A stretch of 64,000 bases of DNA from Terebella lapidaria. Taxonomy: Eukaryota; Annelida; Polychaeta; Terebellida; Terebellidae. Every line of letters begins with the position of its first letter. The stretch's first letter is position 1. The stretch covers positions 5,084,001 to 5,148,000 of the forward strand of contig OX424560.1 in the NCBI GenBank assembly GCA_949152475.1. The letters are read 5' to 3'. Under the pieces are notes generated by a model. That model did not search any database, was not told the DNA's origin, and was given only the letters and a program-made list of their open reading frames with translations. A program made the position numbers and the translations under genes. Of the stretch, positions 41,180 through 53,828 are shown in pieces.

Positions 41180-41520
41180 TAAATTAGAGCCAAGTCAAAC
41201 TTTTCACCTGAAGTTATATTCAGAATAACTTCATACTCAGAATATTTGACAAACTTGGTTTCAAGTTTGAATTCACAGTAATGTTTCAACTCATAATATG
41301 TGCCAAACTTGGTTTCAAGTTGAAATTCACAGTAAAAGTTCACCAAAACTGCATTTCAAGATGACGAAATTGGAACCAGATCAAACTTTTCGCCATAGTT
41401 ATATTTTACCTCATAATATATGCCAAACTTGGTTTCAAGTTGAAATTCACAGTAAAAGTTCTTTCAAGTTGAAATTCAAAGTAAAAGGTGACCAAAACTG
41501 CATTTCAAGATGACACAGCA
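41180..41520. repeat. Degenerate tandem repeats inside the 2.25-kb element
   Basis: Phrases AACTTGGTTTCAAGTTGAAA, TTCACAGTAAAAGTT and AACTGCATTTCAAGATGAC recur two to four times. No gene is seen between here and 42990, only an AT dinucleotide run at about 41874-41896. Confidence 0.65.
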
Positions 41521-43599
41521 ATGGAGGGTCCGTTGACAGTTAAACAATTCTTGAGGAGATCCTTCGCGGAGATGTTGGCGTTTCTCAGTTCTTCCCACCA
41601 GTTGATGACCTTTTGCTTAGGTCTTCTTGTAAGCTTTCCTCTGATATCGAAAAATGTCGCCTCCCAACACCCACTGCATGAGAAGTTTTGGATATGAATC
41701 AGCTGCTATCACTTGATCGTCAAAGTTATTTTAATTAATTGCAATCCAATTTTTTTTGTCACCATGAATCTGGCATCAAACGGTATATGCATGTAATTAT
41801 TAGTGTACTACTTTAATGTGGTTAATTGCAATCCAATTTACTGAGCAACGTTGAGAAGTGTTCAACTGGTGTCATATATATATATATATATATATTTATT
41901 AGGATGCCAATTCAATGATCAAAGCTTGTGGTTGTTCAGATCGTGTCAGTTCTGCAATGATGAGAAATGTTCAACTCGTGTCACATGCTGATCACAGAAA
42001 ATAACAATTTTCAAGTTCAGGTCAATTCAATGATATGGAATTCATTGATAAAAAATCCATTTTAAAAAATTCATTGGTTGTTCATTTCATCAGTTTGTGT
42101 ATAGATATGCCAAAAGTGACATTTTTGTTTTGTAAATGTAACAATAAACACAACACGAACTGATATTTTCACAATTTTCTTGTATGGATTAAAAACATAG
42201 TCCTATATATTCAATGATATTGACTGCAGTCACTCCGCGACATATTTTAATAACTATTAATGTTACGTGTATGCAAAATAATTCCATTGAACATTATTGG
42301 TGATGCCTATAGTAACAGAGATTGGATGGACTGGATTGTCAAGAAGCGGACCTGCAAAGATATCAATGCAATGACACATTTTAGACAAAAATAATAGTGT
42401 GTAGATTTTACGATATGATTTTACTAGATAGCGTGAACATGTTACTAGTTCTACACGATTTGCAAGTGTTCCGATATTATATATTATGCTCAACTGCAAC
42501 ATTCCGTGTCGTATCCAACCTGTAAACAGGTAAAACAAAACAACATTTCAACTTTGCTGTCATAGCTCACTTAAATTATAAGTTATAAAATTATAAGTTC
42601 CGTTCGAAATCACCATCTTCACCTGAGTCTTATTCTAAATCTATTAAGTCTAGTGCTAGGCCCGGCCTATCATGCTACGATGACAAAGTCATGTAACTTG
42701 TATAGGTACAATATGTATTAGTAGCTCTAGATCCATAGCCATTTCTGAAAAGATCTGATGCGACAGAAATGTATCGTATCGCGTACACCAACAGATATTT
42801 AACGCGATGGAGCCCTGTTTTGCAGTGCTAATGTATTAGTACTTCCCAACACTTCTCTAGCTAAGCCCACAGCGAGTCTGGCCCGTCCAGCCAGCCGTCG
42901 GTGAATCACTGAATCGGGGCTATAAACTGTCGGTGAATCGTCTCGAGAAAAGCGTCGGTGAATCGACCCGTCGGTGAACCGTCCTGTTACCTCATATCCG
43001 TCGCCCTCTTCAGCTTCTAAAGTGGAGTTAGCCCCTTATATATACTCGTGATATAGTCCCCGCACCAAGGTTAAAAGTGTTGTATATGTAATGACCGGGG
43101 ACTATTTCACGAGTATATATAGGGCCCACAAAATTGTTGACGTCGGTGTTTTCTCATGTTCTCATAATAACTTTCGGGACATTTTGGGAAAACGAAGACG
43201 AAAAAGGCACAGAAAAACAACGTTTCTGTCAGTTACAAATACCCCTCCCCGCTGGGGATTATATCACGATTATGCCCACGTTATTGTACATCGTAGCCAC
43301 ACTTAGTCAATTTGGGTGCTGAACATTTTGTGAAACGTTATGATGATTATTGATCACATTTTCACATACGTCGGCAAATTCGTATTTGGGCGATAATGGG
43401 GGTAATTAAATCGAGAAGCGCATATTCAAAAGCAATACGATATTTTATGTATGTAAAGACGATTGCCTCGCATATGTCATTCATGAATGGGTATATATGA
43501 TCATACAATGTATTTACACATGTGTTCACACTGAAAAAGTGCAAGAACTCAGGAAGTTGACCTTTCAAGAAAAATGATTTTCGGTATTTGTGAACTGCT

Positions 43600-46500
43600 A
43601 ATCCTACCTATGGGTACATGATCTCTCCTCTGGCTCCAAATGTTCCAACATACCATCATTTCAATGGGAGCAGTAGCTCAAAGATTGACCACTTCCTGGT
43701 GTCCAGTCACCAAAAGAGCGTAATCTCGGAGATTACAGTACACCCCAGATGCCCAATCAACTGCAGCTCGCACAACGCGATTGAGGCTAAGCTAGCTGTC
43801 TCTCTCTCCAAGGCCTACAGAACCAAACCTCCAAAGGAACAAAAAAGTCCGCTGGGACAAGCTGGATAAAGAAAAATACCAGGCCACCACAAGCAGGCAC
43901 CTTGGGATACTCCTAAACTCTATCGATGAGAACACACCTGCTGAGGTTATACTCCGTAGAGCTAGTAACATCATGTGCAAGGCAGCAGAAGAAGCAGACC
44001 CAGGCTTCAACCGAAAACCGAGAAAACAAAAAACGTTCAAGTGGCATCCTGACCTCATCCCTGCCATGAAGGCGTCCAAGGCAGCCTATGGCAGATGGAA
44101 AGACTGTCCTACACCTGAAACATTGTTCCACCGAAAGCAGGCCAAGCAAGCATTCCGCAGAGCCCAGAGATGCCTTACCGCACAGGAACGGGATATGCTA
44201 CATGCTGACATTATGCAAACCAGCAGTCTTGACCAGCAAAAGATGTTCAAGCTGATAAGGAGACAGCGAACGAATGCCAGGCCCACATCTACACCAAGTA
44301 TCACTTTTCCAAGCCAACCACCAGCCCAGACACCAACCGAGTCCTGGGCCAGTTACTTCGAAGATCTGGCAACTCTAAGCCGAGTGATACTTTCTGTGAT
44401 GCTGCCAAGGAAACAGCACAGTCTATCCACATCCTGCATCAACTACTTATGGCAAACCCTGCATCTCTCCCCCTGTACCCATGGAACAAACCATCCGTGA
44501 CGTCTCCAGCGTAAAGAAGGGAAAAGCGACAGACTGCTTAGGTATCTCTGCAGAGCACATCCAACTGGCATCAAGAGAGGTCTATAGCATCCTCAACCTC
44601 ATCACCAACAAGGTTCTCACTACTGGAAAAATCCCCCCATCAATGAAGACAGGTCTGGTGACTCCTGTGCCGAAGAAGGGCAAAGATACTTCGTCTCCGG
44701 ATGGGTACAGACGCATCACGGTTTCATCCCTTCTTGGCAAAGTTGTGGAGAAAGAGCTGAGGCGACTCTCAGACTATGTGCTGGATAAAGTCCAAAGTCC
44801 GCTGCAGCTCGGGTTTACCGCAGGATGCTCCTACCTCACGGCAGCACTTCTTCTAACCGAGGTACTTTCAGAGGCTAAGGACCTCCATGTGTCACCATGT
44901 CTGACTTTCATGGACGCCAGTAAGGCCTTCGATGTAGTTGATCACCAGGGAATGCTGAACGCCATCTTCGAGCAAGGTATCCAGGGGAAGCTATGGTCCA
45001 TCTTTGATGACATGTATACAGACATCAAGTCCTTGGTGAAATGGAATGGTGACATATCCAGATATATCAGGGAAGCCCAAGGGATCAGACAAGGAGGCCT
45101 TACCTCAACGACCTTGTTCAAAGCAAGAGCGAATAACCTCCTCAGAAGGTATGAGTCCCATCCTAGTGCCTTTAGGATCGGTTCCACAGTTGCTGGCGCG
45201 CTCATGTGTGCAGACGACCTTACGCTAGTTGGTAAAACACCCCTTCATACTCGAATCCTCATAAATGAAGCCCAACAAGATGCCTCAGTGGAACGATACC
45301 TCTTCAGCACGACTAAGACAAAAGCTGTAGCCCCGTACATCAAGGGAGCCGCACAGCCTGAAGATGTGAACCTCCATCTGAACGGAAAGAAACTTGAGGT
45401 TACTGGGTCGGAAACCCACCTGGGAATCATCCGAACAAACAATGTGTCAAACCTCCCAACTGTATCTGCCCGGATTCAGACAGCGAGACGGACAGCCTAC
45501 TCTCTGATGGGAGCTGGACTGCACGGCCTGAACGGGATCAACCCAAAGACTTCCATGCAGCTCTGGGATCTTTATGTCACCCCAGCACTTCTCCATGGCC
45601 TGGAGGCCCTGATCCTAACCCCGTCAGAGTATGAGATCCTCGAGAACTATTACAGAAGCAGCCTAAAAAAATTTCAACATCTCCCAGGCTCTACAGCGAA
45701 TGCTGCAGTCTACCTGCTTGTTGGTGCTATTCCAGCCACTGGCCTCCTCCACAAGCAGCTGTTGAACTTCTTCGTCAACATCGCCCGGCGGACAGAGTCT
45801 TTAGAAAACTCTATTATGAGACGACAGCTTGCAGTCGAAAGCATGGAGTCACACAGCTGGACAGTCCAGGTACGTGAGCTACTTAAACAGTATAACCTCC
45901 CATCAGCCTTTGACCTCATGAGGACCCCTCCCAGGAAGACCAAATGGAAGCAGATGATAACACAGGCTGTCACCTGCTTCTGGGAGCGGAAACTCAAGTC
46001 CGAAGCAAAACAGAAGCAGACTCTTAAGTACCTCAACTTAGAAGCCTGCACTCTGAGAAGTTGTTACCCTGTCTGGGAGCAGCCTAACACAGACAAACTC
46101 AATGTCCTGAAGTCCATGGTGCATGCAAAACTCCTTGTTGGCCGATACCCGTTGCTCGGCGGCTCCACACGCACTAGAGGAAGTGCTACCACCTGCCCCA
46201 TGTGTGCTCTGGACCCAGAGTCAGAGACACACTTCCTGCTGAGATGCCCATCTCTAGCCAAGGCCAGGAAGCCCCATCTCATCAAACTCCACAACCACTT
46301 AGATGACAAGGATGGCACATTGCCAGATGATGACCTGATGAGGATCATCCTTGATCCGACGTGGACGAGCCGAGGAGGAGATGACCTGGCTGAGCTCTAT
46401 GCCACATGCAGAAACCTGTGTTTTGCACTACATCATGCCAGAAGTGTCCAAATCACTGGACAATCGCGTTATGCTCTGGGGCGGTTACCGGTTTTCGGCT

Positions 46501-46610
46501 AAAGGGTACAATACAAAATTTGTTAGCATCGAAACATTACGCACACGGTGCGGTTCGCCTAGAGAAGACAGGCGGGAATTATCGGACAAGTAACAAGTAA
46601 CAAGTAAGGT
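43600..46610 (+). mobile_element. Second non-LTR retrotransposon (LINE), 5' truncated and frameshifted
   Basis: It starts inside the endonuclease domain near 43600 and ends in a short AAGTAAC repeat tail (about 46588-46607). No clear target duplication was seen. Its base composition is more GC-rich than the flanks. Confidence 0.85.
43618..46502 (+). pseudogene. LINE polyprotein: endonuclease end, reverse transcriptase, C-terminal zinc knuckle
   Basis: The pieces lie in order in different frames. Endonuclease remnant at 43618-43845 (HHFNGSSSSKIDHFLVS, SSHNAIEAKL). Linker frame at about 43833-44380 (KVRWDKLDKEKYQ.. to SWASYFEDLAT). Main frame at 44481-46502 with reverse transcriptase motifs (FMDASKAFDVVDH, GIRQGGLTSTTLF, MCADDLTLVG) and a late zinc finger CPMC..HFLLRCP. 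At least two frameshifts, near the A-run at about 43840 and between about 44370 and 44480, break it. The 673-codon main frame is otherwise open, so the copy is not ancient. The exact clade is not assigned. Confidence 0.85.
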
Positions 46611-48111
46611 CACTACTTGGGTCACTGCCGGGTCACTCTTGCATTCATGTATTGGAGAATATACTCAGAAAATGGTAGGTAAGATAACCTGTCATGTTTT
46701 GTTTTGGTGCTAAATATATTATTTTGGAAATTTTCTAAAGGTTTACTAAATATGCTTTCTAACCAAATGTTTGGAAATTTCCAAGAAGTACACACGTAAA
46801 ACTACAAGACCAGCCATCAAGTTAATGTTTAATTATATATTTATTAGCATTATAATAGGTAAAATTGGAACAGCGATGTATAGGCTATTCAATACAGCGC
46901 TTGCACAGTAACATATGACCATGAGATTTACCAACCAATTAAAGCCTAAGTATGGTCTCAGAACTCATTTTTAACACACGGAAGAGGACATCGCACTGAT
47001 TATTGTGGTTTTTCCGGCATGTCATTATCATAATTAGTTCCAAAGTTATGAGGTTTTTTATCACAATTTTTAACCAAAAATTGACACCTAATTAAGTATT
47101 ATAATGAGCATTCATGACGTCACAACGGGAACACATTTTAATTAGCTACATGAAAGTCTTGAAATCAAATATTTGGTTAAAGATATCAGTTTAATTCAAT
47201 ATTTTCAATGTTTAACATGAAATATAAGCAGTATTTAGTTATCTTAATTGGTTACCATGGTAACCGTTCTTTTGATAAAGCCCATAGCAACCATGGTTTG
47301 TCATTAATAGTCTATTATGTTGCTCAAGAAAGTGAAAATATCGATTATCTTCATTTATTTATCTCAAACAAAGCTCTTAAATCCCAATTTTGCTTTTAGG
47401 CTGTGAGTTACGCCCTTATCAACCATGGTTGCTAGGTGCAGTATCAAAGGAATGGTTGCTGTGCTGGTGGACCACCCTAAATAATCATGGTATAAATTTA
47501 TATAGCTACATCTTTCAATAATATACATTTGTGATACCATGCAATCTACATCAGATTGACACTGAGTCACTAATTAAAATCAATATCCCGGTGTGACGTC
47601 GTGAATACTAATTATAATAGCTAATGAGGCAAAATATTACAGTGAAAATATGGCCAGAATTGCCCACAAAAAGTTTAATATTCCGATAACTAAACAAGAT
47701 AGATCGATTTTGTAAAAACCATTGTGTTTATTTCAATGTGTTCTTCAATATAAATTATAAAATCCGAATATCTATTTTGACTTTACTTAGGCTTTAAAGT
47801 CATCTCTGTGAACTTCAATGTCACCATTAGGTGTCGTGCATATACCTTTCTATACGTTCGTAATACACACATACATGTACATGTTACAAGCTATCAATTT
47901 TGTCTGTAGATGTCAATTTACACATTTCAGGTCGGGCAAGACTTTGAGATTCGTCTAAGGTCAAGTTCAAGGTCACTAAAACATGAGCCATATACACCTG
48001 TATTTTATGTGTTGTATTTGTCTCTTTTACATGTTATATATATATGTCTATGTCAATGTTTTTATTGTCATGTATATGGGCCTTTTGCCTGAAAAAAACA
48101 TTAGATTAGAC
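46611..48111. other. Gene-free stretch with an inverted pair
   Basis: No gene. Around 47096-47130 and 47585-47625 there is an inverted pair containing TGACGTCA-like and TAATTATAATA words. Between them are several palindromes of the GGTTACCATGGTAACC type (47249-47264), probably a decayed MITE. Confidence 0.45.
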
Positions 48112-48660
48112 GTCAAGACCTAAAGATGCCTTGGAGGCATTTCGGTGTGATGACTAATTTATAATATATACTAGATATCGACGAAAATGAAAAGTGTCCA
48201 CTCAGCAAAAAATATTTAAGGTGAAGGTCAAAGTTCATCTGTATACCCCTTAGACATGTTTGTTAAGAGCCACGAGTTCAAAAATAACATCCGTTTCGCT
48301 CTATGACGCACCGTTTTCGAGATATCGCCGAAAACGAAAAATGCCGACTCGACAAAAAATCGGGTCAAGGTCAAAGTTCATTCAAAAAACGACTCAGACA
48401 TGTTTGTCTAGGGCGACGAGTCCAAAAATAACGTCGGTTTCGCTCTACGACGCACTGTTTCCGAGATATGCAGGAAACCTCAAGGATGGCTGGGCGAAAA
48501 CTCTTGCGACCTCTAGGTCACAGGTCGTTTCACGGTTTGATTCCAAAATCAATAGGGTTCTTTCCTGTTGGTATATGAACCTCCATACAAAGTTCTGCAG
48601 CCATTGCCTGAATAGTTTTTGAGTTATCGCGCGGAAACAAAGTCCAAATAATAATAATAT
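48112..48660. repeat. Dispersed repeat, inverted partner of 35540-36225
   Basis: It begins with TAAAGATGCCTTGGAGGCAT and ends with the phrases CATACAAAGTTCTGCAGCCA and GAGTTATCGCGCGGA. It is the same family as the 35.5-kb copy, read in the other direction. Confidence 0.72.
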
Positions 48661-49003
48661 GACTTCTTATAAGCTCATAATACAAACCCAACCACTATTT
48701 CTATCTACAAGCATTTCATCTGTTTAAGCAAATTTGGGCATTTTTTAAAACCCCAAAATTGAAAGTCACCACACAAATCGCCATATATTACTTCCTATTT
48801 GAAAGTGCCAATATCCAAGCTCTATTTTCAGGCGTTCTATGAGTACAGTTGTGGAAGCTGCCGTTATGATTTTTTTCCCCGCCGTTTCTAAGGTCACCAG
48901 CTCAATGAGCGTCAGCTTCTCTGGTGTCATGTACGTACACTTTCATGTAGAATTTTATCTTACCGACCGATCATGTATTTATCGTGTTTGTACAAAATAA
49001 ATT

Positions 49004-49019
49004 ATCTATCTATCTATCT
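49004..49019. repeat. Short TCTA microsatellite
   Basis: Four tandem TCTA units next to the start of an array-element fragment. Confidence 0.8.
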
Positions 49020-49029
49020 TATGAAGGAA

Positions 49030-49445
49030 AAAAATGGATAGTAATGCGATTTGGGGCAAAAAAAAAAATCTTTTATTGACCAGTCAAAAATCAAAATGGC
49101 CGCCACACACAGACCAGCGATTCAAGGGTAACGAAACTTATGCATATCATAAAGGTACATAAGGGGAATCTTTTACAAAAAATTCAAAACTGATCGGACA
49201 GTTTTTGAGAAAATGGCCGCCAAAGTCCAAAATTGGCCATTTTTCGTCAAAAATGGCCGCCATTTTGGAAAAAAATGCATAAATAAAAACTGAAACATAA
49301 CCTCCTCTTGAAATATTTTTAGGTATTTAGGGCAATTTTCAGAAAAATCCGCCTGTAAACTTTAAAGATAAAAATGTTAACGGACGACTTACGGACGGAC
49401 GCAACGTCACGACAATAGATTATCAGATCATATGTTCGGTAACAT
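49030..49445. repeat. Right-end fragment of the TA-flanked array family
   Basis: It matches the non-repeated right part of the 11992 element (ATGGCCGCCAAAGTCCAAAA, ACGGACGGACGCAACG, ending TTCGGTAACATG). The tandem array and left end are absent. Confidence 0.7.
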
Positions 49446-51268
49446 GAAAAATCAATCAACACACGCATGTCCAGGGGTATCACGTTAATGGGTTCATCAG
49501 CTGAGCTGCTCACAGGATCTTAATTCGCTCCGATTCCAGCCTGCATTAAAGCTCCTCAGTTATGTGGGGTTCTCTGCCAAACTGGGTGTCTTCCCCACTA
49601 TAGATTGATACATTGATCAACGTATACATGTTTAAATCGCCGAGTCTCTGTTTTCCCATGACAAAGAACTGAACAGTTAAAGTCATATGGGCCTAATGCT
49701 TTCCCATCGTCCTTTGCTTGGTGGGTCTTGAATATAACTATATGGGGTTGGTAAATTTTATTATTATAAAATTTACATATTCACTCAGGATTTAGTTTTA
49801 CTCAGCCTGCCCAACGTCTTGGTTTTGGTCCCTTTACTTGAAAATGTCTGTTCAGCATTTGGTAGGCCCTATTCCTTTGTGCTAGGCTATGTGATCAGAA
49901 CAAATGATCAGAACAAATATTTTTTTTGAAAAATATGACCAGGAGGTATTTGTTTACGATAAATTCGAAGAGGGGTACTCCAGAAAGCAAGTGCATAACA
50001 TCGTTTGCTGTGTCCGTCTCAGGATTAGACGCGCTTCCAGCCTCCATCGCTTAGATGTCCATCATACTGAGCCTTAGATTCTCTTATCCGTAGATGCGTC
50101 TGGGTGTTTCATACGTCATCCACAGGTGGATATTGACAACTGGTCGACGACTCTCAAAAGATGAATACATTTTATGCATAGTCTCATATCCATGCACTCC
50201 CAAACCGAGAAGACGGCGTTGATGACGATGGAAAAACATCTCTGCAATATGTTAGTTTTATCTCGTCGAGGATCCATTTGGTAGGTGCTACATAGAATTT
50301 CTCTACGATTTTACCCACGGACGGTGTGACTGTGATCCCCTTGCAGTTATCAGATTTTTTGTTTGTATATATATCCTCAGTAGTAGGGATTTGTTATAAG
50401 TGCCATTTTCTGATTTTTACAATTTGATTTATGTCGACAAAACACAACATACCAGTACGTACAACCATGTATATGGCATACAGGAATTAGGTACATTTGA
50501 TAATGTACACATACAATGGATGAGCTCATTAGTGTCAGGGACAAAAAAAGTCACAATTGCATGCTCATATTTACCATAGAGCTCTATGTATTTACATCGT
50601 GGTCCCTGCAGGAAGTAACTCAAGATGAAAAATATTTGTATGTTGCATTATTTGTATGGAATAAACAGTGGAATAAAGATATTATTGATTTATTGGTGGC
50701 ATTTGGTGCTGTATTGGCATTTGAAGTAGACCCAGATGGAGTCAAGAGCACACATTTTCTTTTACGGAGGCGGACATAATTAGCAGTCTGCAAATAACAT
50801 ATAAACCGGTAATGATCCAAGGTGAAGGTCGTCAAGATTTTCGGGCGGGACATTGAAATAATATCAGAAATATAAAATGCTAGAATGCAGTACAGATGCG
50901 TTATTTAGATACCAATAAACATGCTAATTACACTGTTGCTCATAGTATATACAATTAAGCGATAATTTTCGACTAAATTCGCCGGGTAGCAAAGAGAGTT
51001 TCAAAACGGAAGTGGTTGATGGAAATGATCACGTGATGTAAACATCACGACACAACAAGCATGAACGAGATTTGACAGGAATATTTTTGGCTCTCAAATT
51101 TGAAGCTTCTCAAACAACTGAAATATCAGAATTAACAGTAGGGCATTTCTATGAATTTATGTCACGTTACGCCTTACGGTTATAGATCTATATCTTTTGA
51201 AAAGAGAGATACCGAAACTGCCCTGTGACTGGGCCTGGCCACATGCACACCACTCATTGCATATTGAT
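49446..51268. other. Gene-free stretch
   Basis: No gene recognised. An open frame at 50516-50779 has no protein-like features. Confidence 0.4.
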
Positions 51269-51270
51269 TA

Positions 51271-51838
51271 TACTCGGATTTTTCTAACTCGTTTACACTG
51301 TTTTTGGCTAATATTTTTGTGATGCTAAACGTTGTCGTTATATAACTTGGAATACTTCATCTGGGAGTCAAACGGCAAATTTTTACCAAATTTCAGACAG
51401 CTATCGCGAAAATTGAAAAAGTTGGCAATCTACCTCAATGTTAAATTTCAGCCCAACACGGTATCTCGAGAATCTGAGCATATTCGATGAATTGGTCCTG
51501 TTTACATCCATCAGGATTCAAAATATTCTTGTAACTTTGAACCAGAAGATACACTGGGGTGTATTCTACACAAACATATTGATTTTGAAACATTGCTCCG
51601 CTACAAAACCAAGCAAATACACAAAATTGTGTGCTGGCCCAGAAATTAAAAAATATGGCTAAATTTAACATAGGGGTAGATTGCCAACATTTTCAATTTT
51701 CGCGATAGCTGTCTGAAATTTGGTAGAAAATTGCCGTTTGACTCCCATATGAAGTATGCCAATTTATAGAACGATAGCATTTAGCATCACAAAAATATTA
51801 GCGAAAAACAGTGTAAACGAGTTAGAAAAATCCGAGTA
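51271..51838. mobile_element. 570-bp fold-back MITE, copy 2
   Basis: Arms of about 180 bp with ends TACTCGGATTTTTCTAAC and its inverse, flanked by TA at 51269-51270 and 51839-51840. The centre matches the copy at 26557 in reverse. Confidence 0.9.
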
Positions 51839-52008
51839 TAGCACTAAAGTACTTTGCGTGGACTGATGCTGATAGATGTCCACTGGGCTAGGATGTACAA
51901 TAACGTGGGCAATTTTATTACCAACTAACTTTCCATACTTAGGATCCGGAATGACAATTGGTTATGATAGAAACATGTTCTTTATTACACACCAGATGTT
52001 CTTTTTAA

Positions 52009-52260
52009 AGGGCCACTGTATGGGATTCGGCTTTTAGGGGATTTCCAAGATTTTTCTCCCGACGCTTCTATTTATAGAACAAAAGGTCAGATTACGTTTT
52101 TGACCCATGATCTGTACCGAGCCAATGCTCAGATCAGCCCAGGTCGGCTCGGCAGAGATCATATGCCAAAAACGTTATCTGACGTTTTGTTCTATAAATA
52201 GAAGCGTCGGGAGAAAAATCTTGGAAATCCCCCAAAAGCCGAATCCCATACAGTGGCCCT
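52009..52260. mobile_element. TTAA-flanked 252-bp MITE (piggyBac-like)
   Basis: Arms of about 85 bp are near-perfect inverted repeats beginning AGGGCCACTGTATGGG. TTAA lies on both sides (52005-52008 and 52261-52264), the target typical of piggyBac-type transposases. No ORF. Confidence 0.9.
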
Positions 52261-52264
52261 TTAA

Positions 52265-53819
52265 CTGTATTTATCATTTTGTGCCACTGATAAACTCATC
52301 ATTGTCATTGAATATCATAGAGAAACAGGATTGCCCACTAAATTGTACATGTGCTCCGTCCACTGCAACCTAAGACTTGTGTGGCTGCCTAACACCTCAG
52401 CCATTCGACCGTCTAATTCCACCAAAACCAACTTACAGCGTCATTCAAACAACTTAATTCTGTTCTTTGTCGGTCAATCCAGGAATGGACACGCTTACTT
52501 TTCAAAGGAAGATGTTTATTAGCAGTGGACATCTATCAGCTTAAATCCACAAATAGTTTGCATTTTGGCAAGCATAAATCCTGCGCGTACGACTGAACCT
52601 GTCTTTTTTAAATAATCGTTTTTTTCCTTTAAGAGATTGGAATAAGCTTCCATGGGCATCTAGATCTGTATATTTTGGTAAGGCCATGTTGTGTTTTTTT
52701 TCTTTGTTTCCCGTCAACTTTTTTTTTCTCGAAAAGTACCAGTCATGCAGCCAGGAAAAAAAACGAAGGACAGAAAAAAAACCCCCATACTTTTATTATG
52801 ACAATCATATTTATTCACAAAGTAACTCATGCCAAAAATGTAAAATAACTTTTATTTGATGCTAAGCTATAAAATACTTTATTGTTAAATAACAGAAAGG
52901 GAAACAGCAAAATGGAAACCAATCACTTTCCTTGTCGATGTTCGATGTTTTGGGGGATAAAGAACATTATTTTGAGGGGAAAAACCCAAATCTTTTGTGT
53001 TGTTTTCTCAAAATAATTGATATTTTCACCCGCCCGCTGACGGGAAATAAAGAAGAAAAACAACGTATAGCCTAACGTATGGATCTCGTAAAATAGCACA
53101 GTGTATTTACAGTATACTGTTAAAATAAGTTGGGTTATAATTAGTAAGACAAGATCTATGCCTGCATGTAGAGGCTATAGACTGCATGACAACTTAACTC
53201 ATGTACAACTCAGCCAATCACAAAATTAAGATTAGATCTACCACAAAATTAAGATTTCTAATCTCTCAGCTTGTTACTTCATGAGAAAAATATATTGAGT
53301 ATGCACATATGATGAGAATGTCATTATGTCAAACGTGAAATAAGTATGCAATGTACATGATATATCTAAATCTATTGTCAGACGATTTAGACTTGTAAGT
53401 GACTCATGCATGTGTTCCCGCATGGCATGCTGAATTATGCAATTGAAGAATTTACTCATGAACTTTGATAAACTCATTACATTTGGGTGAATCTCAAGCA
53501 AACATCTCTTTCAAAAGCATTAGCTGCAACACAAACACTAGTTCATGCTCCGAATGTGGGATAATACGTGACATCACATATATTGTCTGATCTTTGCGCA
53601 AACAGCATGGGAGATGTTAATCAAACTTGTATGTATGGCAGTATCATGTTTCAGCTAGGTAGTGATGTTTCACAGCCTCCTTATATCATGTATATCTGGA
53701 CATTTTGCTGCTTGTAAAATTCAATATTATGTTATGTACATACTAGTACATGTGTTCGATGTGGTTGACAGAAAGAAGAAAACACAATATCTAGTGTTTT
53801 TTTTCCACATTTAATATAG
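52265..53819. other. Stretch upstream of the CCDC177 first coding exon
   Basis: No gene recognised. It ends in a pyrimidine run and acceptor (TTAATATAG) for the exon that starts at 53820. A non-coding first exon may lie within it. Confidence 0.45.
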
Positions 53820-53828
53820 ATTTCCACA

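Larger units (their letters stand above)
40745..42991. mobile_element. 2.25-kb inverted-repeat transposon with 9-bp target duplication
   Basis: It interrupts the tandem array: TCATATCCG is present on both sides (40736-40744 and 42992-43000). The ends are imperfect ~60-bp inverted repeats built from repeats of GACGATTCACCGAC (left 40751-40830, right 42895-42985). The 9-bp duplication and long ends resemble Mutator-like elements, but no transposase is visible, so the family is uncertain. Confidence 0.75.
39471..43352. repeat. Repeat block bounded by ~80-bp direct duplications
   Basis: About 80 bp starting GCCCACGTTATTGTACATCG occur almost identically at 39473-39550 and 43274-43352. Directly inside are inverted ends CGTGATATAGTCCCCGCCGG (about 39558) and its counterpart TATATCACG (about 43260). 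The block holds tandem copies and the 2.25-kb element described next. Confidence 0.65.
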
